The translations under genes and the position numbers were made by a program. From Fidelibacterota bacterium (GTDB lineage Bacteria > Marinisomatota > Marinisomatia > Marinisomatales > UBA1611), in the NCBI GenBank assembly GCA_002718285.1, contig PBAR01000023.1, forward strand, positions 1 to 64,000: 64,000 nucleotides of DNA, read 5' to 3'. Below the pieces are notes generated by a model. The model made no database searches. It was given only the letters and a program-made list of their open reading frames with translations, and was not told the origin of the DNA. Numbering within the stretch: the stretch's first letter is position 1; every line of letters starts with the position of its first letter. Below, piece after piece: positions 16,787-26,002 of the stretch.

Positions 16787-18238
16787 ATGGAAGAAATAGT
16801 AATGAATAAAGAACATTCTCTTCATATGAAACCTGAAGAATTTCAACAGGCAGGTTATGCAATAATTGATTGGATTACCGATTATTATAAAAATGTAGAA
16901 TCATATCCGGTAATGTCTCAAGTGGAACCGGGAGAAATAAAATCTAATCTATCGGAAGATCCTCCCGATAATGGAGAATCTATGGAAAGAATTATGCATG
17001 ATTTGGATCAAATTATTCTTCCTGGGATAACCCATTGGCAGTCACCGAGTTTTTTTGGTTTTTTTCCTTGTAATATTAGCGGGCCATCAATCCTAGCAGA
17101 TCTTATTTCCAGCGGTTTGGGAATAAATGGTATGCTATGGTCTACAAGCCCTGCATGTACCGAACTGGAAACACATGTTCTTGATTGGTTGGCTGATATG
17201 TTAGATCTTCCAAATCATTTCAAATCTACAGGTACTGGAGGAGGTGTAATCCAGGATACTGCTTCGAGTTCATCTTTATGTGCCTTAATTGCTGCTAGGG
17301 AAAGAGCTTCAAAAGGTCAATCTAATGAAGAAGGATGTATAGAGAAAATGATTGTTTACACTTCGGAACAAGCACATTCTTCAATAGAAAAAGCTGTGAT
17401 GATTTCTGGATTAGGCAGAAAAAATCTACGCCTTATAAAGGTTGATGATTCATTTGCGATGAGACCTGATGATTTGGAAATTAAAATAAAAGAAGATATA
17501 AAAAGTGGATTTATTCCTGTATATGTTTGTGCGACAGTTGGTACGACATCCAGCACTGCTATAGATCCTCTAAAAGTAATAGGAAAAATCTGTAAAAAAT
17601 ATAATATTTGGTTTCATGTCGATGCTGCCATGGCGGGTACAGCTGCTGTTTGTCCAGAATATCGCTATATGCAAGAAGGATTGGATCTTGCTGATAGTTA
17701 TACTTTCAATCCACATAAATGGATGCTTACAAATTTCGATTGTAGCTGTTTCTATGTTGCAGATCGAAATGCATTAATCAACTCTTTAAGTGTTTTACCA
17801 GAATATTTAAAAAATCAGGCAACACAATCTGGAACGGTGTTTGATTATCGTGACTGGCATATTCCTTTAGGGAGGCGTTTCCGATCATTAAAATTATGGT
17901 CCGTTATACGATATTATGGCATACAGGGACTGAGAAAATATGTACGGAGACATATTAATTTAAGTAAGAAATTTGCTGGATGGGTTAAAGCGGATGATCG
18001 ATTCGAGCTTATGGCGCCTACTCCTTTGAACCTAGTTTGTTTTCGCTATAAGAAATCAAACAAATTCAATGAATTATTTTTATCGGAAATAAATAACAGT
18101 GGAAAACTATATTTGTCTCATACCAAACTGGATGACTTTTATACTCTAAGAATCTGTATTGGACAGTCGCATACAAAAGAAAAGCATATACGGGATGCTT
18201 GGATTACAATAAAAAGTATTGCAGAAAAAATGGTATAA
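16787..18238 (+). CDS. PLP-dependent group II (aromatic-L-amino-acid-type) decarboxylase
   Basis: The 483-residue protein aligns along its whole length with the AADC/tyrosine-decarboxylase fold. It has GYAIIDWITDYY at the N-terminus, TGGGVIQDTASSSSL, TSEQAHSSIEKA (cofactor-stacking His), HVDAAMAGTA (PLP Asp) and FNPHKWMLTNFDC with the Schiff-base Lys. AADC enzymes convert aromatic amino acids to amines. Substrate choice cannot be fixed, but the catalytic core is intact. It is transcribed away from the demethylation operon across a palindrome-bearing spacer. A second ATG at 16802 has a better spaced GGAAG, so the protein may be five residues shorter. Confidence 0.9.
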   Translation: MEEIVMNKEHSLHMKPEEFQQAGYAIIDWITDYYKNVESYPVMSQVEPGEIKSNLSEDPPDNGESMERIMHDLDQIILPGITHWQSPSFFGFFPCNISGPSILADLISSGLGINGMLWSTSPACTELETHVLDWLADMLDLPNHFKSTGTGGGVIQDTASSSSLCALIAARERASKGQSNEEGCIEKMIVYTSEQAHSSIEKAVMISGLGRKNLRLIKVDDSFAMRPDDLEIKIKEDIKSGFIPVYVCATVGTTSSTAIDPLKVIGKICKKYNIWFHVDAAMAGTAAVCPEYRYMQEGLDLADSYTFNPHKWMLTNFDCSCFYVADRNALINSLSVLPEYLKNQATQSGTVFDYRDWHIPLGRRFRSLKLWSVIRYYGIQGLRKYVRRHINLSKKFAGWVKADDRFELMAPTPLNLVCFRYKKSNKFNELFLSEINNSGKLYLSHTKLDDFYTLRICIGQSHTKEKHIRDAWITIKSIAEKMV

Positions 18239-18258
18239 CTGAATAAATAAATTTTATG

Positions 18259-19530
18259 CTAATCTTTTTTGTATCCACACCAGCTTACAATTAGATTAGC
18301 AATCACTTCCACTGCGGACATTATATGTTCAATCTGGACATATTCATTCACAGCGTGTGCTAATTGGACGTCTCCTGGACCGTATAACACTGTTGGTATC
18401 TTAGCGTAATTTGTAAATAAGCGTAAATCAGAACCATATGTTACGCCTTCTAATTCCCCTTTATATCTAGTTACAGATTCGTGGCATTCTAACAATTGTT
18501 TTACCAATCTATGTTCAACAGATGTTTGTCCAGATTCAAATTGACCTTCAATCCATTCAAGTAAAGGAGGTTCTTTTGAAAGCCATTCATCTTTTTTTAT
18601 AGTCATATATAAAGCATCTTCTAATGCAGTTCTTGCGTCTTTGGAAGTTTCGCCAGGGAATACTCCTATCCTTCCTTCGGCAATAAGTTTTTCTGGAACA
18701 GTTGAGTGCCAATCACCGCCTCGGATTGTTCCAATATTTATAGGAGCAACTCTGGTTGCGTTTTTATAATATTGTATATTAAAGGACTTGTGTCTTTCTC
18801 TTTCTAAATTTCGAATCGCAGTATGTAACAATTCAAATTTTTCAATTGCACTGACCCCGTCCCAGCGGGTTGCTGCATGTGTAGCCTTTCCATTAATTGT
18901 TAATCTAAATGTTAATGCACCAGATTGTATAGGACAGATTTTAAGGGAAGTTGGTTCCAGAATTACAGTACCATCTGCATTATAGCCATGTACAATATTA
19001 GATAGTGTGCCACATCCTCCGGATTCTTCACCAACTACACTTTGTATCTGCACATTTCCATTAGGAATTAAGTTTAATCTTTTTAAAATATCTATTGCAA
19101 AGATTCCCGCGCTTAATCCAGCTTTCATATCGCAGGAACCACGACCATATATTCTGTTTTCAGCTATACTCCCTGACCAGGGTGACTCATTCCAGTGTTC
19201 AATAGGTCCTGTTGGCACTACATCCACGTGCCCATTGAGAATTAATGATTTTCCATCGCCTTCATTTTCCCAAGTCCCTAAAATATTGTATCTTAAGTCA
19301 GGTGAATAACCATCATCACAAAATGCAGGATGATCTTTGATTTTTTCAAAATTCACAGGAACTTTTTCTACAATTAAATCAAGTGAATTAAGTTTATCTC
19401 TGATTAGTTTTTGAACAGGTCCTTCATCATTTGCAAGGCTGGGTAAACGCACTGCCTGCTGTATAAATTCAATAATTTCATCTCTACATTTATTAACGGT
19501 ATTAGCGATTTTTTTTTTAATATCAGACAT
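18259..19530 (-). CDS. M20-family metallopeptidase (ArgE/DapE-like)
   Basis: The start is ATG 19530, which overlaps the transporter stop by 8 bases; the longer in-frame start at 19566 lies well inside that gene. The roughly 423-residue protein has LNGHVDVVPTG (metal His), GRGSCDMKAG (bridging Asp), GEESGG (catalytic and metal Glu pair), ILEPT and a late QLAHAVNEY (metal His). This is a complete di-zinc site. Relatives hydrolyse N-acyl amino acids (acetylornithine, succinyl-diaminopimelate) or short peptides. No signal peptide is seen. Coupled to an APC transporter and near the DDAH cluster, it probably processes an imported N-acylated amino acid or peptide. Confidence 0.88.
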   Translation of the reverse strand: MSDIKKKIANTVNKCRDEIIEFIQQAVRLPSLANDEGPVQKLIRDKLNSLDLIVEKVPVNFEKIKDHPAFCDDGYSPDLRYNILGTWENEGDGKSLILNGHVDVVPTGPIEHWNESPWSGSIAENRIYGRGSCDMKAGLSAGIFAIDILKRLNLIPNGNVQIQSVVGEESGGCGTLSNIVHGYNADGTVILEPTSLKICPIQSGALTFRLTINGKATHAATRWDGVSAIEKFELLHTAIRNLERERHKSFNIQYYKNATRVAPINIGTIRGGDWHSTVPEKLIAEGRIGVFPGETSKDARTALEDALYMTIKKDEWLSKEPPLLEWIEGQFESGQTSVEHRLVKQLLECHESVTRYKGELEGVTYGSDLRLFTNYAKIPTVLYGPGDVQLAHAVNEYVQIEHIMSAVEVIANLIVSWCGYKKD

Positions 19531-20848
19531 TTTTTTTCCAGTAAAAATACATAGGTAAACCAGCAATAATTATGCTTGCTCCAACCGCTGCATCTCTAGG
19601 TGCTTCTAAGATGGTATTGATAGTTAATAAAATAGAAAAAAGTATGAAAATGATAGGTACGTATGGATATCCAGGTGTTTTATAGGGACGTTTCAAATCG
19701 GGACGCTTTATCCTGAGAATAATTACTGCAGCACAGGACATTGCATAGAATATCCAGGAAGCAAAAATAATATATGTGATTAGTTGATTATACGTTCCTG
19801 AGAGTGTGAGTGCACAGGCCCAAATAGCTTGAATAACTAATGCATTTGCTGGAGATTTGAATTTTGGATGGATTTTCGCTGCCTGATGAAAAAAAAGTTT
19901 ATCCTTTGCCATTGCATAATTGATCCTGGCACTTGTTAAAATAAAACCATTATTTGCTCCTAATAGTGATATTAGGATGATAATTGAAACAAGAGCTGCA
20001 CCTTTTTCTCCTAAAAAAACCGATGCAGAATCTGATGCAACCATTGATGAGTTTCCCATTGTTTCGATCCCCAAGGTATAAGTAAAAATAAAATTAATAG
20101 ACAGGTAGATAGATATAACAATTGCCATACAGAATACAAGAGACAAAGGAATATTTCTTCCTGGATTTTTTACTTCCCCAGCTACGTAAGTAATGAAAAT
20201 CCATCCATCATAAGACCATAGTACTGAAACCATAGCGAGACCTATCGGTCCAACAAGAGTGGAAAATGGTTGATCGGGATAGATTGGTTTCATGTTTGTA
20301 GAAGAGCCACCATCCATTATTAAACCCAACGCTATAATTCCCAAGATGGCACCGATCTTTAATAGAGTAAATATATTTTGTGCTCTTGCTCCTGATTTTA
20401 CATCGATAATATTAATGATTGTTAAAAATATAACAGAGAATATTGCAATACTTTTAATTTCAATCTCCGTAATGGAAAAGAAAAACCCAAGATATTCTGA
20501 AAAAGCCACTCCCACAGCAGCAATACTTGCTGTATTGATTACAGCAACGCATGACCATCCATAGAGGTAACCCCATACTGGTCCATATGCTTCACTTAGA
20601 TAAACAAATTGCCCTCCAGCTCGAGGCATTGCAGCGCCTAACTCTGCAACAGATAAAGCACCGAATAAACTTATTACACCTCCAATAATCCAAACTGCCA
20701 TAATTAAGGATGTAGATCCAGTGAGCAGGGCAATAGTGGCTGGAACCATAAAAATTCCTGAACCAATAATACCACCCGCATTGATCATAACAGCATCTAG
20801 CAGTGAAAGGACGCGGGGGAGGTCTTGTGGTTCAGAATTATTTATCAT
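19523..20848 (-). CDS. APC-superfamily amino-acid permease
   Basis: The 441-residue, about 12-helix membrane protein begins LSLLDAVMINAGGIIGSGIF, the first helix with the substrate-binding GxIIGSGIF break typical of APC/LAT transporters. Helices recur evenly to the C-terminus (MYFYWKKNV). It likely imports or exchanges amino acids at the inner membrane by cation coupling or antiport. It is coupled to the M20 peptidase by an 8-base overlap and begins 57 bases after queF, so it may be its own unit. Its location suggests it supplies the amino acid used by the nearby decarboxylase or demethylation operon. That is inference. Confidence 0.88.
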   Translation of the reverse strand: MINNSEPQDLPRVLSLLDAVMINAGGIIGSGIFMVPATIALLTGSTSLIMAVWIIGGVISLFGALSVAELGAAMPRAGGQFVYLSEAYGPVWGYLYGWSCVAVINTASIAAVGVAFSEYLGFFFSITEIEIKSIAIFSVIFLTIINIIDVKSGARAQNIFTLLKIGAILGIIALGLIMDGGSSTNMKPIYPDQPFSTLVGPIGLAMVSVLWSYDGWIFITYVAGEVKNPGRNIPLSLVFCMAIVISIYLSINFIFTYTLGIETMGNSSMVASDSASVFLGEKGAALVSIIILISLLGANNGFILTSARINYAMAKDKLFFHQAAKIHPKFKSPANALVIQAIWACALTLSGTYNQLITYIIFASWIFYAMSCAAVIILRIKRPDLKRPYKTPGYPYVPIIFILFSILLTINTILEAPRDAAVGASIIIAGLPMYFYWKKNV

Positions 20849-20904
20849 AGATTGATTTGACTGTTGGATTAAGTCCTAAAGCATAATCCATGCTATGAAT
20901 ACTT

Positions 20905-21294
20905 TTAAGAAAGGGAACCTTCTATGCAAGTTGTTTCAAATCCGCCACGGATATTGTAAATGGTAGTTACCATAAGCTGATCCGTTTTTAATGCAACTTT
21001 TAAATCAGAATAAATTCGTTTAGTTACGGACTCTTGATATATGCCTACATTTCGAAAACTTGTAAAATAATATTTTAGTGATTTGAGTTCTACGCATTTT
21101 CTACCAGCTGGGTGATATTCTATCTTTACATAAGCAATATCTGGTAGTCCGCTAAAGGGGCAGACAGCACTGAATTCATCGGTTTCGGTTTTTATATATT
21201 GTTCTGGACTGTCAAAATCAAACAACTCAAGTAGACTTGGGTTGATATATGATTCATCTAAAAAATCAAATGTTTTTCCTTCTGGTTTTGGCAT
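20905..21294 (-). CDS. queF: NADPH-dependent preQ0 reductase QueF
   Basis: The start is ATG 21294, right after the queD stop and preceded by a strong AAAGGAG. The longer frame to 21345 would overlap queD by 50 bases. The roughly 129-residue monodomain enzyme carries [15 protein letters not shown] (active-site Cys and Asp) and the QueF motif [14 protein letters not shown] (NADPH site). It reduces the nitrile of 7-cyano-7-deazaguanine to preQ1 for queuosine tRNA modification. It is the last gene of the queC-queE-queD-queF run. All catalytic residues are visible. Confidence 0.95.
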   Translation of the reverse strand: MPKPEGKTFDFLDESYINPSLLELFDFDSPEQYIKTETDEFSAVCPFSGLPDIAYVKIEYHPAGRKCVELKSLKYYFTSFRNVGIYQESVTKRIYSDLKVALKTDQLMVTTIYNIRGGFETTCIEGSLS

Positions 21295-21295
21295 T

Positions 21296-21652
21296 TCAAT
21301 CTCCTTTATAGATACAGCCGGTGCTGTCTGTTTCTCTGATTTCAATCTGAGATAATCCTGGCAATGAAGAAATCAGTTTTTTCCAAATCCATATGCAGAG
21401 ATTTTCAGTCGATGGATTTTCCAATCCGTTAATATCATTAAGATAAGCATGATCAATCTGTTTTCTAAGTTGCTCAAATGCGGAATTGATATCACCAAAA
21501 TCTATGACAAATCCAGTATGTGTATCGATTGGTCCATTTACAGTGATAGTGATTTTAAATGAATGACCATGAATATTTTTACAAGGATGGTTCTCAGGTA
21601 AATTGGGCAGTGATCTTGCTGCCTCTATAGTAAATGTTCTACAAACATCCAT
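21296..21652 (-). CDS. queD: 6-carboxy-5,6,7,8-tetrahydropterin synthase QueD
   Basis: The 118-residue T-fold enzyme has [14 protein letters not shown] (Cys and two zinc His), [22 protein letters not shown] and IREETD-like [11 protein letters not shown]. It converts dihydroneopterin triphosphate to 6-carboxytetrahydropterin, the first dedicated step to preQ0. The first zinc His is supplied by the N-terminal [10 protein letters not shown] region in a variant form; I do not see the more usual FSAAH string. It lies 8 bases after queE and just before queF. GTP cyclohydrolase (folE) is not in the window. Confidence 0.92.
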   Translation of the reverse strand: MDVCRTFTIEAARSLPNLPENHPCKNIHGHSFKITITVNGPIDTHTGFVIDFGDINSAFEQLRKQIDHAYLNDINGLENPSTENLCIWIWKKLISSLPGLSQIEIRETDSTGCIYKGD

Positions 21653-21660
21653 AGTAGAAT

Positions 21661-22290
21661 TTAAGGAATCCCTAAAATTTTATGGGTTTGAATACTCAAT
21701 TTCCATTTAGGGTTTAAGGATATAAATTCCTTAGCTTTCCGCGTATTTCTGTGAAGGTTTTCCCCGTCCATAGGCTGTATAAAAAAATGATTAAAATCAA
21801 ATTTTTCATATTCTTTTGGATTAACCCCAATCTGGGGAAAAACAATCTTAAGTTCATTGCCTTCAATCAGTAATAGTTCTGTGTTGGCTTTGGGGCTTAC
21901 GCAGAGCCAATCAATTCCTACTGGAGGTATTATTGTACCATTGGTTTCCAACCCAATTTCAAATCCTGCTTTATGTATCATATTAATAATCTCATCATTC
22001 ATCTGAAGTAGCGGTTCTCCTCCAGTACAAACAACATAAGGGTTTTCTGATTCGTTTTTTGGCCAAAGGCTTAAAATAGTTTTTTCTAAATTATCTAGAT
22101 AATATTTTCCTCCATTTATACCATTTGTACCTACAAAATCAGTATCGCACCAATAGCAAACAGCATTGAAACGATCTTTTTCTTGGCCAGTCCATAGATT
22201 ACATCCTGAAAAACGTAGAAATATAGCAGGACGCCCTGTATGATATCCTTCTCCCTGAATTGTATAATAAATTTCTTTTATTTTGTACAT
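21661..22290 (-). CDS. queE: 7-carboxy-7-deazaguanine synthase QueE (radical SAM)
   Basis: The 209-residue protein has an N-terminal YTIQGEGYHTGRPAIFLRFS and an iron-sulfur motif SGCN...AVCYWCDTDF with a C-x14-C-x2-C spacing. This is the enlarged cluster loop seen in one QueE class (E. coli-like). VCTGGEPLLQ binds SAM. The enzyme contracts the carboxytetrahydropterin ring to 7-carboxy-7-deazaguanine. It sits 3 bases after queC, in pathway order with queD and queF. Confidence 0.95.
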   Translation of the reverse strand: MYKIKEIYYTIQGEGYHTGRPAIFLRFSGCNLWTGQEKDRFNAVCYWCDTDFVGTNGINGGKYYLDNLEKTILSLWPKNESENPYVVCTGGEPLLQMNDEIINMIHKAGFEIGLETNGTIIPPVGIDWLCVSPKANTELLLIEGNELKIVFPQIGVNPKEYEKFDFNHFFIQPMDGENLHRNTRKAKEFISLNPKWKLSIQTHKILGIP

Positions 22291-22293
22291 TTT

Positions 22294-22977
22294 TTAATTT
22301 GGATAGTTGAGTGGATCTGAGACACCTGCTTGTTGAAAACCCTTGATTCGTAAAATACAAGCATCGCATTGCCCACAAGGATCACCATTTGACTGAGGAT
22401 CATAACAACTAGATGTAAGTCCGTAGTTTACACCTAGTTCTTTCCCTTTCTGAATAATTTCTGCCTTAGTTAAATGAATAAGAGGAGTGTGTATTTTAAA
22501 TAGTCCAGCATTCTCAACGCCTGCTTTTGTAGCCAAATTTGCGGTCATCTCAAATGATTGAATATATTCAGGTCGGCAATCTGGATAACCACTGTAATCC
22601 AAAGCGTTTACTCCAATATAAATATCGAAGGAATGTAAAGTTTCAGCTCGAGCTAATGCTAAAGAGAGGAAAATTGTATTTCTCGCTGGAACATATGTAA
22701 CAGGAATTTTTTTCATTTCTAGGTCACTTTGATTCTTGGGAACTTCGATATTATCTGTTAATGCAGAGCCTCCGAATTGAGCTAGGTCTATATCAAGAAT
22801 AGAATGTTTTTTTACGGCAAATTCCTGAGCTATATCTTTTGCTGATTGTAATTCAAACAGGTGACGTTGACCATAGTTTACGGTTAACGCATACAAATCA
22901 AAATTCTTAGACTTGGCGATTGCTAGACAGGTAGCGGAATCCAACCCTCCTGAAAGAAGAACAACTGCTCTTTTCAT
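22294..22977 (-). CDS. queC: 7-cyano-7-deazaguanine synthase QueC
   Basis: The start is ATG 22977 ([17 protein letters not shown]), one base after the upstream stop; the longer frame enters the DUF4442 gene. The roughly 227-residue enzyme has the PP-loop SGGLDS for ATP and ends with a zinc site ([19 protein letters not shown], four Cys). It turns 7-carboxy-7-deazaguanine into preQ0 with ATP and ammonia. First of the contiguous queuosine genes, it is probably co-transcribed with the hotdog protein upstream. Confidence 0.95.
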   Translation of the reverse strand: MKRAVVLLSGGLDSATCLAIAKSKNFDLYALTVNYGQRHLFELQSAKDIAQEFAVKKHSILDIDLAQFGGSALTDNIEVPKNQSDLEMKKIPVTYVPARNTIFLSLALARAETLHSFDIYIGVNALDYSGYPDCRPEYIQSFEMTANLATKAGVENAGLFKIHTPLIHLTKAEIIQKGKELGVNYGLTSSCYDPQSNGDPCGQCDACILRIKGFQQAGVSDPLNYPN

Positions 22978-22978
22978 A

Positions 22979-23467
22979 CTAATCTTTTCGTTGTTTAAAA
23001 GACCATTCAAATTCAAACTCAGCCACAGTTTCACCGAATTGATTTTTTCCAATTGATTTTACAGTTACAACCACAGCCTGGCTGGTCCCCTGAGCTTTTG
23101 TAACAGCTTCTCTTAATTTTTCACCATCCAAGCAAGTAAATGTGATAACCCCAGTAGCTTTTTTAAGGAACTTTGCTTTTAGGCCAGTTATAATTAGAGC
23201 AATACTGGGATGGATTCCAGTTACAAATAAAATACCATATAACCCGGTGCTAAGTTCAGCGGCCATACTTAACACAGCAAAATAGATAGATCGAAAAGGA
23301 TTCTTAGTAAGGAAATTCAATTTTGTACTTACTTGGCATATTTCTTCATCAATTTTCAGAATTTTTAATCCTGCCAAAAATGCCATTGGTAACTTTATTA
23401 TAGAAAAAGCTTTGGCAATTAGATAGTTATTATAACGCTTTAATAATTTTTTTTGTTCTAAATTCAT
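22979..23467 (-). CDS. DUF4442 hotdog-fold thioesterase-like protein
   Basis: The start is taken at ATG 23467; an in-frame TTG at 23482 would add five residues. The roughly 162-residue protein resembles DUF4442 relatives of PaaI thioesterases: [23 protein letters not shown] in the core helix, a [16 protein letters not shown] strand pair, and [15 protein letters not shown] near the end. The substrate is unknown and no clear catalytic Asp or Glu was assigned. It precedes queC by one base, which suggests co-transcription, though a role in queuosine synthesis is not known. Confidence 0.7.
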   Translation of the reverse strand: MNLEQKKLLKRYNNYLIAKAFSIIKLPMAFLAGLKILKIDEEICQVSTKLNFLTKNPFRSIYFAVLSMAAELSTGLYGILFVTGIHPSIALIITGLKAKFLKKATGVITFTCLDGEKLREAVTKAQGTSQAVVVTVKSIGKNQFGETVAEFEFEWSFKQRKD

Positions 23468-23744
23468 TTGTATAGATGTCAATCAGAAATCTAAATGATT
23501 TATTTTAAGTCTCTGGAATTTAGGTTTGCTTTATTGTTTGTTCATAGACATGTGAGAATTATTAATAATTAAAAGGATAGCTAAGGGTAATTTCTTTCAA
23601 ATATTGTGTATAAGAAACAAACCAAAGATGTAAATTTCTGAGATATCATCTCTAAATATCTTCAGAATAATTCTACAATGATATAGAAATGAAATCAGAA
23701 TCAGTGAAAATTATCTTTATTTGGAATAAAAATATTAAAATAAA

Positions 23745-24683
23745 GTGTTAAAAAAAAAATTAATCTCAATTATTAAATTCCATTTAATAGTCCTTTATAC
23801 TATGGTTTCAGCTCAAAATTTACACCAGGGGGAGATTACTTTTGATTACAGTGGTACTGTAAGTGGATCATTTTTTTCTTCTGCTCAAGATTCTTTAACG
23901 ACGGGTTTTGCTTTTAATCAGGAAGGAATAGATACATCTTATTTTGTTATTGGTGCAATTTCTGAGCAAGAAGAAGGGATATTTGATCTTTTTTTTGCTC
24001 TTATACAGGATACCATATTCCCTGTTCAGCCTCGGATATGGAATATACCAGGACAAGGAGATGAGGGGGATCCACTCAGTTTAGAAACTGTTGTTGTTTT
24101 AATGCCAGGTGTAGACTCAACCCTTGTGGTGGATTTATTTTCAATATTTTCCAATGTAACAGCAAATGATTCTTTGAATCTGGATACACTAGTAACAGGA
24201 CTATTTCTTGAACTTTCCAGTAATTTTTACCTGGGGCTTGCGGGTGAATTGGAAATATCAGATATCACAGATTCAACACTTTCAGGAGGTTTTTATTCAA
24301 CACTTGTTAAACCAGAGATTCATATCCCTCCTCATATGATTATGGTAAATAATGGTGAATTTATTTTTAATGAGGTTTCATTATCAACTTTTGCAACACA
24401 GTCTATGTTGAATTCACCAGAAAAACTTAACCTATATCCAGCTTATCCTAATCCATTTAACCCAGTTACAAACATTATCTTTTCAATTGATCAATATAGT
24501 AATGGTTCTTTGCATATTTTTGATATAAATGGGAGAATGATAGAAACCCTTTTTAATAGACGTCTTTCACCAGGAGAATATAAAATTGAATGGGATGCTG
24601 GTTCGTGTTCAAATGGTGTTTATTTTGCAATGCTAAAAACTAAAAATTATTTTAAGACAACAAAACTGGTCCTTTTGAAATAA
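23745..24683 (+). CDS. Secreted protein with T9SS type A sorting domain
   Basis: It starts at GTG 23745, giving LKKKLISIIKFHLIVLYTMV and AQ, a well-formed signal peptide; no strong ribosome-binding site is seen. The 312-residue protein has a beta-rich central region with no family I recognise. The C-terminal 75 residues (YPAYPNPFNPVTNIIF, LHIFDINGRMIETL, NGVYFAMLKT, TTKLVLLK) form a textbook T9SS type A sorting domain. It is expected to cross both membranes and attach to or leave the surface. It overlaps the DUF971 gene by one base (TAATG). Confidence 0.8.
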   Translation: MLKKKLISIIKFHLIVLYTMVSAQNLHQGEITFDYSGTVSGSFFSSAQDSLTTGFAFNQEGIDTSYFVIGAISEQEEGIFDLFFALIQDTIFPVQPRIWNIPGQGDEGDPLSLETVVVLMPGVDSTLVVDLFSIFSNVTANDSLNLDTLVTGLFLELSSNFYLGLAGELEISDITDSTLSGGFYSTLVKPEIHIPPHMIMVNNGEFIFNEVSLSTFATQSMLNSPEKLNLYPAYPNPFNPVTNIIFSIDQYSNGSLHIFDINGRMIETLFNRRLSPGEYKIEWDAGSCSNGVYFAMLKTKNYFKTTKLVLLK

Positions 24684-25000
24684 TGGATGGAATACAATTA
24701 ACTTACCATGAAATAGTTAATGACTTACTTTTGCTACAGTGGAGTGATGGATCGGAACATGCGCTCCCAATAGCACAATTAAGGGATAATTGTCCTTGTG
24801 CAAGCTGTGCGGGAGAAAAAGATGTTTTTGGCACTGTATATAAAGGGCCTGATCAACCATTAAACGAGCTAAGTTATACAATTACCGGTATCCAACCAGT
24901 AGGGTATTATGCACTTCGACCTTTCTGGAAAGATGGTCATAACTCTGGAATTTTTTCTTACAATCTATTGTTTTCTTTAGCAAATCAATCGAATTCTTAA
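24683..25000 (+). CDS. DUF971 / gamma-butyrobetaine-hydroxylase N-terminal-like domain protein
   Basis: This 105-residue single-domain protein has LLQWSDGSEHALPIAQLRDN and CPCASCAGE, then a conserved end (TGIQPVGYYALRPFWKDGHN SG region). It matches the GBBH-like N-terminal domain (DUF971). Stand-alone members occur near iron-sulfur cluster assembly or apbC/mrp genes and may bind zinc or iron through the Cys residues. The exact function is not established. It is translationally coupled to the upstream secreted protein, which is an odd pairing of a cytosolic and an exported protein. Confidence 0.8.
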   Translation: MDGIQLTYHEIVNDLLLLQWSDGSEHALPIAQLRDNCPCASCAGEKDVFGTVYKGPDQPLNELSYTITGIQPVGYYALRPFWKDGHNSGIFSYNLLFSLANQSNS

Positions 25001-25045
25001 AGAGTTTATTTAAAATTAACTAACTTATATTTTTAGCAAAATCAA

Positions 25046-26002
25046 ATGAAAATAATAATAACCATTCTATTTTTTTCTATTGCAATTGGTAAAGAAGTTG
25101 AATTTAAAGAAATTCGATTATCTGGTCTGATAACAGATAAAAAGCAGGAAATATCTGGCTTAGAATGGTATAAAGATAATCTGGTTCTATTACCTGAAAA
25201 CCTAGGTGGATTTTATTTTATGATTCCAAAAGAAACTATTAAGAGATATTTAAGGAATTATGAGCCAGAACCAATAGAACCTCGTCAGGTGTCTTTTAAA
25301 ACAGCTGATTATTCAAAATTAATTCCAGGATTTCAAGGATTTGAAGCAATTGCATTTAAAAATGAATTTGTAGCGATTACTATGGAAGCAAAACATAATA
25401 AAAAAATGCACGGCTATTACGCTTGGGGGACCATTAATCCAAAATCATTTGAAATTACAATACCTGAAAAAAATCTTATTGAATTGCCTGTGCCGGTACA
25501 ATTGAAAAATTTTACATTTGAATCGCTACTGATACATAATGATAAAGCCATAGTCTATTATGAAGCTAATGGTAGGAACCTTAGAAAAAATTCGTGGCAA
25601 TATACCATATCAATAGATAAGCAAGAAATCGGTAAAATTGAACATCCTTTTATTGAATATCGTATTAATGATGTTACCAGGATGGATAGGTTTAAAAAAT
25701 TCTGGGCAATTAATTATCTATGGTCAGGAGATAGAAAACTTCTAGATCCTGCTGATGACGTGATCTTTGAAGATTACACTGAAGGAATTACACATTCTAA
25801 AATTGACGGTGTAGAGCGCCTTGTTGAGTTCCAGATAGTTGATGATAAAATACAAGCGTCGAATAGGGCACCGATTCAACTTGTTTTAAAGGAAAAGGAG
25901 TCAAGAAATTGGGAAGGTATTGTCCGATTGGATAAGAGAGGATTTCTCATCGCAACAGATAAATACCCCAGAATGATATTGGCATTTGTGCCTCTAAATT
26001 GA
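25046..26002 (+). CDS. Exported protein, possibly phytase/esterase-like beta-propeller
   Basis: The 318-residue protein has a short signal peptide (MKIIITILFFSIAIG). I do not recognise a firm family. The pattern ISGLEWYKDNLVLLPEN, GFQGFEAIAFKN and GIVRLDKRGFLIATDKYP resembles 'esterase-like activity of phytase' or SdiA-regulated-type propellers, where a GLEW/GFEAIA pair marks blades. It directly abuts the phosphodiesterase and nuclease genes (0 and 4 base spacing), so the three probably act together outside the inner membrane on phosphorylated or nucleic substrates. Confidence 0.5.
   Translation: MKIIITILFFSIAIGKEVEFKEIRLSGLITDKKQEISGLEWYKDNLVLLPENLGGFYFMIPKETIKRYLRNYEPEPIEPRQVSFKTADYSKLIPGFQGFEAIAFKNEFVAITMEAKHNKKMHGYYAWGTINPKSFEITIPEKNLIELPVPVQLKNFTFESLLIHNDKAIVYYEANGRNLRKNSWQYTISIDKQEIGKIEHPFIEYRINDVTRMDRFKKFWAINYLWSGDRKLLDPADDVIFEDYTEGITHSKIDGVERLVEFQIVDDKIQASNRAPIQLVLKEKESRNWEGIVRLDKRGFLIATDKYPRMILAFVPLN

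Noticed and set aside
23468..23744. preQ1 riboswitch upstream of the queuosine genes
   Set aside because: No compact preQ1-I hairpin with A-rich tail was found in the 277 bases; the region looks unstructured.
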